Assembly (NCBI GenBank): GCA_017411585.1
Contig: JAFQPV010000230.1
Location: forward strand, 1-22,379
Reading direction: 5' to 3'
Source of the DNA: Clostridia bacterium
Lineage (GTDB): Bacteria; Bacillota; Clostridia; UBA1381; UMGS1253
DNA length: 22,379 nt
Shown: positions 15,645 through 22,379 of the stretch, one piece after another
Layout of the letters: each line of letters begins with the position of its first letter
How positions within the stretch are numbered: the first letter of the stretch is position 1
Translations under genes and position numbers: made by a program
Notes under the pieces: model-generated
Seen by the model: only the letters and a program-made list of their open reading frames with translations
What the model was told of the DNA's origin: nothing
The model's database searches: none

Positions 15645-16430
15645 TCAAATAAATTCCATTACATTTCTGTTCTCTTCCGACAAATACAAGGTCGGACAAT
15701 TTTCGCCCAGTGCATTTTTCAATATTTTCTCAAACAATTCACGACAAATAATTTCCGTCGTATAATGATCAATATCCAATATACACATGCCACGCGCTGC
15801 ATATTCACGCATCTGCGGATAGGAAAAATCGCCGCTCAAAAACAACTCCGCCCCCAAAGATGCCGCCGATTCACAAAGCGAAGCACCCCCGCCGGTGTTG
15901 ACCGCTACGCGGGAAATGACTTTATCTTTATCACCGCAAAAGCGCGCCCCCTGTGCACCAAGCACTTTTTTGGCGTGCTGCGCAAATGCGTACGCCGTCT
16001 GCGGCTTGACATTGCCGATTCTGCCGATGCCTTCCTCGGGCACCTCAACATCCTCTACTGCAACCGTATCCGTAAGCCCCAGCTTTTCGGCGAGCAAATC
16101 ATTCAGTCCACCCTTGGCGATATCTAAATTTGTATGCGCCGCATAGTAAGTAATTCCATACTGAAACAGCTTTTCAATTGCGCGCGTTTCCGGTGCATCC
16201 ACGGTCAGCGTTTTCGTGCCGCGATATAAAATCGGATGATGTCCGATAATCAAATTTGCGCCATACTTTTTTGCTTCCTCGACGACACCGACATCTAAAT
16301 CCAATGTCAAAAGCACTCCGCTTACCTCCGCTTCTGCATTGCCGCACAGAAAACCAACATTATCTTTGCTGTATGCAATACGTCGCGGTGCCGCCTGCTC
16401 AATTACTGTAACTATTTCTTTACACTTCAT
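15645..16430 (-). CDS. Nif3-like dinuclear metal center protein (DUF34)
   Basis: A 261-residue member of the Nif3/YqfO (DUF34) family, toroidal hexamers with a two-metal site. Often labelled GTP cyclohydrolase 1 type 2, but the cellular function is not settled. Metal ligands visible: GHHP (His64, His65), AHTNLD (His99, Asp103) and DHYTTE (His222, Glu226). It lacks the roughly 100-residue middle insertion of Bacillus YqfO (about 370 residues) and so is the short form. The ATG overlaps the trmK stop by four bases (ATGA), indicating translational coupling. The trmK-nif3 pair is a common arrangement in Firmicutes. Confidence 0.92.
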   Translation of the reverse strand: MKCKEIVTVIEQAAPRRIAYSKDNVGFLCGNAEAEVSGVLLTLDLDVGVVEEAKKYGANLIIGHHPILYRGTKTLTVDAPETRAIEKLFQYGITYYAAHTNLDIAKGGLNDLLAEKLGLTDTVAVEDVEVPEEGIGRIGNVKPQTAYAFAQHAKKVLGAQGARFCGDKDKVISRVAVNTGGGASLCESAASLGAELFLSGDFSYPQMREYAARGMCILDIDHYTTEIICRELFEKILKNALGENCPTLYLSEENRNVMEFI

Positions 16431-17128
16431 ATGATCTCTCCTTTTTCAAATGCTTCATACGCCTGCATTTTTTCCGCAAATTCCTGCTGCAAACCGGATT
16501 TTTCCGCCTGTGCAGTTTCAGCAATAATACCGGCTAAAATTCGTTTCTTCCAATTAAAATAGTCTTCAAAGAGCGGCGGTCGGCTTTTGCGCAGTGCCGG
16601 CGAAAAAGCGCAATCCAAAACAGAAAACCGATCTGTCTTGCCAAATTGTACCTCCAGCACTGTATAGATGCGCCGATCTTCCCGCACCAAATGCTCCGAA
16701 AGGATTTCAAAGCCGTTTGCATATAAAAACGCGCGCAAATCTTCGTCTGCACGCATTGGCTGCAGAAAAAGGCGTGTACTTTCGGTTAACAGATGCTTGC
16801 CCGCCGATATAATGTCTGCAATCAGAAGTCCACCCATTCCGGCAATCACAATTGCTTCGGCTTCACCGCGTTCCAATGTCAGCAATCCATCTCCAAGCCG
16901 CAATTCAATGCTGCTTTCCATCGAAAACCGAGCAATATTTTCACGCGCCTTGTCATGCGGTCCCTGTGCAACATCGGATGCAATCACACGCTTGCCGCGT
17001 CTGGCAAGCAATATAGATAAATACGCATGATCGCAACCAATATCCGCAACCGTATTATATTCTTGTATTAAATCTGCCAAAAGCTCCAACCGAGGTGTGC
17101 TATGGCATAATAAATCGCTGCTGCGCAT
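16427..17128 (-). CDS. trmK: tRNA (adenine(22)-N1)-methyltransferase
   Basis: TrmK (formerly DUF633) uses S-adenosylmethionine to methylate N1 of A22 in tRNA. This 233-residue protein has the family motifs: TPRLELLADLI near the start, the SAM loop VADIGCDHAYLSILLA (27-42), and IVIAGMGGLLI (93-103), followed by LQPMR. A C-terminal helical region (about 170-233) matches the coiled-coil tail of the family. ATG at 17126-17128 is chosen because GGAGGGG lies just upstream; a longer frame to 17170 adds residues unlike the family. The start lies inside the 3' end of ppk1 (61-base overlap), and the stop overlaps the nif3-like start. Confidence 0.92.
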   Translation of the reverse strand: MRSSDLLCHSTPRLELLADLIQEYNTVADIGCDHAYLSILLARRGKRVIASDVAQGPHDKARENIARFSMESSIELRLGDGLLTLERGEAEAIVIAGMGGLLIADIISAGKHLLTESTRLFLQPMRADEDLRAFLYANGFEILSEHLVREDRRIYTVLEVQFGKTDRFSVLDCAFSPALRKSRPPLFEDYFNWKKRILAGIIAETAQAEKSGLQQEFAEKMQAYEAFEKGEII

Positions 17129-19500
17129 ACTGCCCCTCCAAAAACAATTCCAATCAGGATTTTCGCCCAAAGCGGAAAATGCCGGCGCTCTTTCACTGCC
17201 TGATTATACAATGCATCTGCTTGTTTGAGCTCTTTCAAATCCGTCAATAGCATTGCCTTTTCCGCATCCTCAATCATCGGGCGCATTTTCTTTTCCTGTT
17301 TCGGTTCTCTTTCCTCTTCCTTGTTTTCCGTTATCACCGGTGTTGCATTCTCTAGAATTTCCGGTAATTCTACCGTCTCTTCTACTTCAAGTGTTTCCAA
17401 ATTAACCGCGTCTTCCGACTCTATCCGTTCTGTCAGTACACTTGCCGGCTGTCCACCAAACATTTCAAAGAAGTAAAGCTGTGCATCCAACGGTTCTAAA
17501 TCATTTTTATATCGAATATATGTGCCATCCGGCTGCATAATACGCGTTTTAACATTGTCACAATCCAACACATCCAGCATTTCTAAAATAGTTTTTTTGC
17601 ATTTTTTATCCGTTATCGGTGCCGCTACTTCTACACGATTTTGCGTATTGCGTGTCATAAAATCTGCAGAGGAAATATAAATTTCGCTCTCTTCGCCCTC
17701 ACCGAATACAAAAATGCGCGAGTGCTCTAAAAATCTGCCAACAATGCTTTTTACAACAATGTTTTCGCTTCTGCTCGGTACGCCCGCCTTAAAACAGCAA
17801 ATGCCGCGCACAAACATTTTCACTTTTACGCCCGCCTGCGATGCCTCTAACAGTTTGTCAATCAATGTTTTATCCGTTACGGAATTACACTTAATCTGCA
17901 CCAGCGCCGAAAGCCCCATTGTCGCACGATAAATCTGCGCATCGATTTTGTCGAGCAAAACCGGCAGCATACATTTCGGCGCAACCATCAGCTTGTCCGT
18001 ATATTCTACCGGCTCGCCCATAGCGATATGGTCAAATACACTCTTTACTTCAAGTCCGGTTTGGTAATCTGAAGTAATCAAGCACAAATCCGTATACAAC
18101 TCGGCAGTTTTTTCATTATAATTCCCTGTACCAATCTGTGTGGTGTAGGTATACCCGTCCTCTGTTTTTCTTGTGATTAGTAAAATCTTTGAATGTACTT
18201 TATAATCTTCAAATCCATAACGAATGTTGCAACCCGCCGCTTCAAGCTGTCGGGACCAATCAATATTATTCTGCTCGTCAAAGCGCGCACGCAGCTCTAA
18301 AATAGCCGTAACCTCTTTGCCGTTTTCCACAGCCTTTAGAAGTGCAGCCAAAATCTGCGAGTTCGTCGCCACGCGGTAAAGTGTAATTTTTATGCTTACT
18401 ACATCCGGATCACTTGCCGCCTCCTCTAAAAGGCGCACAAACGGACGAATAGACTGAAACGGATAGCATAAGAGCAAATCCCGTTCCTTTGCCTGGATAT
18501 GCATCGGAACAGCGTGATCAATCTCTTCCGGATAGAGCGGCTGCAGCGGAATATTTAATAGCTGCGGCTTCTTTTTTCTAAAGATATTTTCCAAGCGAAA
18601 CGCAAATGTCACATCAAACGGTGAACGCTCGGTAAAAATCTGATTTTTATGCAAATTGAGACTTTTTGAAAAATACTTGCGCAGCCTGTCTGAGAGCGGT
18701 TTATTTGTCTGCAAGCGCACAGCTGCCAATCGCTTTCTGCGTTTTAAAAGCTCGCTCATAATATCGCGCCAATCCAGGTCTTCATCATAGCTCGCTTCTG
18801 CAATGTCGATATCTGCATTGCGCGTTACCCGAATCAAATAGCGGTCTACAAAAGTGTAGCCCGAAAAAATTAAATCCGCAAAATGGTATACAAGCTCCTC
18901 CGTTAAGGCAAAATAAGATTCGCTTTTCATATGCACAAAATGCATCCGCTGCATATCTTCTACCGGTATGAGACCGACCTTTAAATCGCCGGATTTTGTT
19001 TTTAGCTGTACCGCAACATACACAGCATTATTTTTTAAAAACGGAAATGTATGCCGATCATCCACAATCTGCGGTGAAAGAAACGATAGAATTTCGTGTC
19101 GGAAGTATTTTTGCAAAAGCACTTCATCTGACGGCGAAATTTTAGAAAAATCAATTTTGCGCACGCCTTCCTTTGCAAGTGCCTTCATAATCTCTTTAAA
19201 GCATTTATCCTTGCGCTTAATGAGCGGCGGAAGTGTTTCACAAATTGCATCCATTTGCTCGGCAGCCGTCATACCGCTTTTGTTATCGGTCAGCTTCGGT
19301 TTTGCTCTGTTTTGGTCATACAGACTACCGTAACGCACCATAAAAAACTCGTCTAAATTCGTTCCGAAAATCGAAACGAATTTCAGGCGCTCTAGCAGAG
19401 GGATGGATGTATCCTCTGCTTCTTCCAGCACGCGCTCGTTAAAACGTAGCCAGCTTAGCTCTCGATTGATATATATATTTTTCTTTTGTCCCATATACAA
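17068..19500 (-). CDS. ppk1: Polyphosphate kinase 1 with acidic linker and C-terminal membrane helix
   Basis: Ppk1 reversibly polymerises the terminal phosphate of ATP into polyphosphate. The core (about 1-682) is complete: INRELSWLRFNERVLEEA at the N-terminus, autophosphorylated His436 in YKVHSKI, second essential His593 in LEHSRI, and phospholipase-D-like folds (equivalent to E. coli His435 and His592). Family members usually end near 690. Here about 128 further residues follow: a Glu/Val-rich acidic linker (about 690-760) and a hydrophobic helix (about 779-802, LIGIVFGGAVCAAAIYYAIA) near the C-terminus, suggesting membrane anchoring. Start: TTG 19498-19500 has AAGG seven bases upstream; ATG 19492-19494 is two codons later and equally possible. 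Leads the operon with trmK and nif3-like. Confidence 0.93.
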   Translation of the reverse strand: MYMGQKKNIYINRELSWLRFNERVLEEAEDTSIPLLERLKFVSIFGTNLDEFFMVRYGSLYDQNRAKPKLTDNKSGMTAAEQMDAICETLPPLIKRKDKCFKEIMKALAKEGVRKIDFSKISPSDEVLLQKYFRHEILSFLSPQIVDDRHTFPFLKNNAVYVAVQLKTKSGDLKVGLIPVEDMQRMHFVHMKSESYFALTEELVYHFADLIFSGYTFVDRYLIRVTRNADIDIAEASYDEDLDWRDIMSELLKRRKRLAAVRLQTNKPLSDRLRKYFSKSLNLHKNQIFTERSPFDVTFAFRLENIFRKKKPQLLNIPLQPLYPEEIDHAVPMHIQAKERDLLLCYPFQSIRPFVRLLEEAASDPDVVSIKITLYRVATNSQILAALLKAVENGKEVTAILELRARFDEQNNIDWSRQLEAAGCNIRYGFEDYKVHSKILLITRKTEDGYTYTTQIGTGNYNEKTAELYTDLCLITSDYQTGLEVKSVFDHIAMGEPVEYTDKLMVAPKCMLPVLLDKIDAQIYRATMGLSALVQIKCNSVTDKTLIDKLLEASQAGVKVKMFVRGICCFKAGVPSRSENIVVKSIVGRFLEHSRIFVFGEGEESEIYISSADFMTRNTQNRVEVAAPITDKKCKKTILEMLDVLDCDNVKTRIMQPDGTYIRYKNDLEPLDAQLYFFEMFGGQPASVLTERIESEDAVNLETLEVEETVELPEILENATPVITENKEEEREPKQEKKMRPMIEDAEKAMLLTDLKELKQADALYNQAVKERRHFPLWAKILIGIVFGGAVCAAAIYYAIAHLGWSFWQI

Positions 19501-19533
19501 CCATACACCTTTATAAAAAATTTCAAAAAGCTA

Positions 19534-19563
19534 TTGATTTCATACACTTATATAATATACAAT
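19534..19563 (+). promoter_or_regulatory. Promoter of the phosphofructokinase gene
   Basis: TTGATT (19534-19539), an 18-bp spacer, and TACAAT (19558-19563), 45 bp before the start codon. It physically overlaps the opposing ppk1 promoter. Confidence 0.5.
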
Positions 19564-19580
19564 ATTATCATAAAATACAA
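19552..19580 (-). promoter_or_regulatory. Promoter of the ppk1 operon
   Basis: Minus strand: TTGTAT (19575-19580), a 17-bp spacer, and TATTAT (19552-19557). The region is very AT-rich, so alternatives exist. Confidence 0.5.
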
Positions 19581-19608
19581 GAAAAATCTATATTAGGAAG
19601 GTTAGAAT

Positions 19609-20688
19609 ATGAAAAAAAGAATCGGAATTTTAACAAGCGGCGGCGACTGCCCGGGACTCAACGCAACTATTCGCGGTGTTGCAAAGGCTGTTTATGAAAA
19701 AATGGGCAGCGATGCGGAAATCATCGGTATTGAAGACGGCTACCACGGTCTGATTCACGGCGAGTATCACAAAATGAAGCCATCGGACTTTTCGGGAATC
19801 TTAACCGTCGGCGGCACTATTTTAGGCACTTCCCGCACACCTTACTCCAAGATGCAGGTCGTAGAGGAAGATAATATTGATAAGGTTGCCGCAATGAAAA
19901 AAAATTATAAGGATATGAAGCTGGATTGCCTGCTGACCTTGGGCGGCAACGGCACGCATAAGACAGCAAACCTGCTTTCCTGCGAAGGATTAAACATCAT
20001 CGGCTTGCCAAAAACAATTGACAACGACATCTACGGAACGGATGTCACCTTTGGTTTTCATACCGCTGTAGACACGGCAACAGACGTAATTGATAAAATT
20101 CACACAACGGCATCGAGCCATCGACGAGTCATGCTGGTGGAAATTATGGGCAACAAAGCAGGCTGGCTTACGCTGTATTCGGCGGTTGCCGGCGGTGCTG
20201 ATATTATCTTAATCCCTGAAATCCCATACGAAATGGATAAGATTATGGGAGCACTTGACCGCCGTGCAGACAAAGGCAGAGCCTTTTCTATCATCGCAGT
20301 TGCGGAAGGTGCAATGTCTTCCGCCGAGGCAAAGCTTAAGAAAAAGCAACGTGCACTTTTGCGCGCTGAGCTCGGCTATAAAACAGCTACACAGCAAATT
20401 GCAGATGAAATTGCAAAGCGCTCAACCTATGAGACACGCGTTGTGCTCTCCGGTCACATTGTGCGCGGCGGAAGCCCATCTGCCTACGATCGCGTTTTGG
20501 CAACACAATTTGGCGCATATGCTGCTGAATTAATTCAAAAGGATATTTTCGGTGTGAGCGTTGCCATGGTCAATAATCGCATCACACACAATGCACTCAA
20601 AGACATCGCCGGCATTACAAAATTTGTTCCTGTCGATCATCAGATGATTGGCGTCGCAAAAAGCATGGGTATTTCTTTCGGTGATTAA
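19609..20688 (+). CDS. pfkA: 6-phosphofructokinase, group III (hybrid ATP/PPi signature)
   Basis: Phosphorylates fructose-6-phosphate to the 1,6-bisphosphate, the committed glycolytic step. This 359-residue protein has LTSGGDCPGLNATIRG (8-23), the LGGNGTHKTA loop (N114, G115), the catalytic segment PKTIDND (134-140, base Asp138), IMGNKAGWLTLYSAVAGGAD, and C-terminal SGHIVRGGSPSAYDR. Gly115 corresponds to E. coli Gly104, typical of ATP users. Lys135 (PKTIDND rather than PGTIDND) is typical of pyrophosphate users and of the mixed group III. Asn114 replaces the usual metal-coordinating Asp103 of E. coli. ATP is the more likely donor. ATG 19609 follows AGGAAGG. Monocistronic, divergent from ppk1. 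Confidence 0.93.
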   Translation: MKKRIGILTSGGDCPGLNATIRGVAKAVYEKMGSDAEIIGIEDGYHGLIHGEYHKMKPSDFSGILTVGGTILGTSRTPYSKMQVVEEDNIDKVAAMKKNYKDMKLDCLLTLGGNGTHKTANLLSCEGLNIIGLPKTIDNDIYGTDVTFGFHTAVDTATDVIDKIHTTASSHRRVMLVEIMGNKAGWLTLYSAVAGGADIILIPEIPYEMDKIMGALDRRADKGRAFSIIAVAEGAMSSAEAKLKKKQRALLRAELGYKTATQQIADEIAKRSTYETRVVLSGHIVRGGSPSAYDRVLATQFGAYAAELIQKDIFGVSVAMVNNRITHNALKDIAGITKFVPVDHQMIGVAKSMGISFGD

Positions 20689-20701
20689 TCTTTTTTAGCA
20701 T

Positions 20702-20735
20702 AAAAAAACAGTGGTCAAAATGACCACTGTTTTTT
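20702..20735. terminator. Bidirectional terminator
   Basis: AAACAGTGGTCA / TGACCACTGTTT with a three-base loop, flanked by T-runs on both strands. It serves pfkA (plus) and the third surface-protein gene (minus). Confidence 0.92.
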
Positions 20736-20746
20736 ATTTGATTAAA

Positions 20747-22111
20747 TTACTCAGTCGGAGTTTCCGGAGCCGGTGCTTCGCCCCATACGAATTCTACTTC
20801 GTATGTAGCAACAACCTCACCGAAAATATCCTTAAGCTCAACCGTAATTGTTCCTGTATGCCCTTCTGCAGCTTCCAGATTAATTTCATCACCTACAACA
20901 ACTACACCTCTACCGGTAATGGTTGCTGCAACAGAAGCCATCTGTGTGCCTTGCGGTACCTCAATTGTAGCTTTGCCAAGCTCGTTAAGCTCAACAGCCT
21001 GATTAACTACTGCACCAGCTGTATAGGTGAGCGTATCGAGTGCCGGAGGCGGATTGTCCGGAAGATTCTTAAGAACTACAACAACCTTAATACCGGAGTT
21101 AAATACTCTTACGATACACGGTGTTGCCGGTGTGAGCGGATTGGAGGTATCAACGATATCTGCCACGCTACCGGTTGTAACTCTCTTAGCTTCGCTTGTA
21201 GCTTCTGCATCGTAAACGATAACCTTGCTTACAGCATAAGTCATGTTTACAGAAAGAGCATCCATATCATACTTACCGTCTTCACCAACAATTGCTGCGC
21301 CGCCATGCTTTGTCTGAATGTAGCCATCCTCAACGGTGAACACGGTTTCCGTATTTACATCACCGACTACGGCCGGATTAGAAATTGTAGCAAACAGCAC
21401 GGTCGAACCGTCTTTTTCTACCGGAATAGCGAAGTCAGAGGACTGGTATCTTCTACCGCCGCTGATTTCGTTATTGCTCAGGAAAATATTCTCGTCTGCG
21501 AGGTAGATAGTTCTTACATAGTTTACATAACCCTCAGAGTTATTACCATATCTGAAGATATCGCCCGGAAGAATCAGCGCTGCAGCACGCTCTTCGCTCA
21601 TTACACCGCCGTGGGATGTGATTCTTGCTGTACCAGTACCGGTACCTTCCACGCCGTAAGTAACACCGTTGAACAGATGGTCAGCAATAGAGTTGTTTCC
21701 CTTGATGTACTGGCCGTTGTTGTAGTAATCCGGATCGATTGTAAGTGTCTTGGAAGAGCCTTCCTCGTTACCGTAAATCTTCAATGTAACGATTTCATCA
21801 CCATAATCATCTTCTACAAGTGTCTTGGAAACCTTTGTAACGATGAAGTACGGACGCTGTCTCTGTGCAGACTCGGTTTCGCCTGTCTTGAAGGTATCGG
21901 AACCGCCCGAACCCATTACATGTACACCGTAGGTGTATACGCGGGATTCTCTGTCTGTGTTGAACAGCTGGAGCTTATACTCGTCCTGTGACTGGAACTC
22001 AGAGGACTTGTAAATTCTCATGTGCTTGTCGTTGTCAAGCAGTGCAGAATCACTCGGTACAGCAAAGATAACTGCGCTCGAGTTGATTGCTATGGTGAAA
22101 TCGAAGACCTT
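20747..22111 (-). pseudogene. C-terminal part of a surface protein downstream of an in-frame TAG
   Basis: The open frame runs from directly after TAG 22112-22114 to TAA at 20747. It is the same frame as the upstream part and continues its sense (KVFDFTIAINSSAVIFAVPSDSALL). No Shine-Dalgarno sequence precedes the first ATG (22019-22021), so independent translation is unlikely. Content: a beta-rich extracellular region with Gly/Asp/Tyr-rich segments, then an Ig-like C-terminal domain (LTYTAGAVVNQAVELNELG... to VVATYEVEFVWG) and a short Pro/Glu tail APAPETPTE. Resembles the long C-terminal regions of clostridial SLH proteins. SLH domains, if present, would lie upstream outside the window. A terminator follows. 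Confidence 0.8.
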
Positions 22112-22379
22112 CTACTGGCTGTTGTAAGCCATTTTCTTCGGACCCGAAGAACCTGCCTTAATCTTACCTAATGTATACTCATCTTCTTCTGCGCTTACAT
22201 ACGGTGTATCAATAGACTTGATTGCGCCAGCACCATCAAGCTTATACAGCATCGGGGATACCATTGCCATTTCGCCTGTTACAGCATCCTTACTGTAACC
22301 GCCGCCACCGTAAATGTTGTTGGAAGCGATAACGGAAGCATTGAGTGCGTTCATAATTGCTTCATCTGTGCCATACTTC
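22112..22379 (-). CDS. Surface protein, internal part up to a premature TAG (5' end outside window)
   Basis: The first 88 complete codons are open from the right edge (KYGTDEAIMNALNASVIASNN...) and end at TAG 22112-22114. The same frame stays open for another 455 codons after it. Codon use on both sides of the TAG is the same restricted set seen in the S-layer-type gene, so this is one gene with a nonsense codon and not two genes. Gly-rich GGGGYSKD and a segment SPMLYKLDGAGAIKSI are typical of the large secreted proteins of this group. Function: cell-surface structure, inferred from composition and resemblance only. Confidence 0.75.
   Translation of the reverse strand, partial: KYGTDEAIMNALNASVIASNNIYGGGGYSKDAVTGEMAMVSPMLYKLDGAGAIKSIDTPYVSAEEDEYTLGKIKAGSSGPKKMAYNSQ

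Noticed and set aside
20711..21991. 426-codon plus-strand frame opposite the third surface gene
   Set aside because: The same codon-bias shadow. It begins inside the bidirectional terminator and has a Cys-rich, domainless product.
13454..22114. Reassignment of TAG as a sense codon
   Set aside because: TAG ends the small gene 13454-13792 at a sensible point just before the next start codon, and a single in-frame TAG in one surface gene is better explained by mutation or sequence error.
1..22379. CRISPR array, tRNA, rRNA, insertion sequence or prophage
   Set aside because: No regularly spaced repeats, cloverleaf-like sequences, transposase or phage genes were found on reading both strands.

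Overview
The window reads as chromosomal DNA of an anaerobic, endospore-forming, Gram-positive member of the Clostridia (Oscillospirales-like is my guess). The grounds are a pyruvate:ferredoxin oxidoreductase gene, stage II sporulation protein D, MecA, S-layer-homology (SLH) surface proteins, strong Shine-Dalgarno sequences and many hairpin-plus-T-tract terminators. No tRNA, rRNA, insertion sequence, phage gene or CRISPR array was recognised. Gene density is high and most intergenic gaps are explained by promoters and terminators.

Layout. (1) 1-2868, minus strand: nifJ, cut at the left edge before its last part, with an exactly consensus promoter that carries a palindrome. It is divergent from mecA (3136-3759, plus). 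(2) 3938-6990, minus: a large SLH surface protein, probably the S-layer protein, split by a one-base frameshift near 4501-4505. Upstream of it is a 569-base region with two strong minus-strand promoters and a structured leader. (3) 7560-8954, plus: a GlmU-type uridylyltransferase lacking the acetyltransferase half, then a VanW-family secreted protein. (4) 9092-10558, plus: a DUF1846 protein with its own promoter. (5) 10618-13008, minus: a second SLH protein followed by a SLOG/YpsA-type protein. (6) 13179-15068, plus: three small unknown genes followed by spoIID, apparently one operon with a candidate sigma-E promoter. (7) 15247-15594, plus: a small DUF6514-like protein. (8) 15645-19500, minus: an overlapping operon ppk1-trmK-nif3-like. 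(9) 19609-20688, plus: a phosphofructokinase divergent from ppk1 with overlapping promoters. (10) 20747-22379, minus: the C-terminal part of a third surface protein, interrupted by an in-frame TAG.

How the parts relate. Central energy metabolism (nifJ, phosphofructokinase, polyphosphate kinase) alternates with envelope genes (three large surface proteins, UDP-GlcNAc-type nucleotidyltransferase, VanW) and a sporulation cassette. The observations most worth following are the spoIID-linked small-gene module, the membrane-anchor tail on the polyphosphate kinase, the structured S-layer leader, and the single-lesion interruptions in two of three surface-protein genes. I see no defence system or mobile island. 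All family assignments come from reading motifs; no database search was possible.
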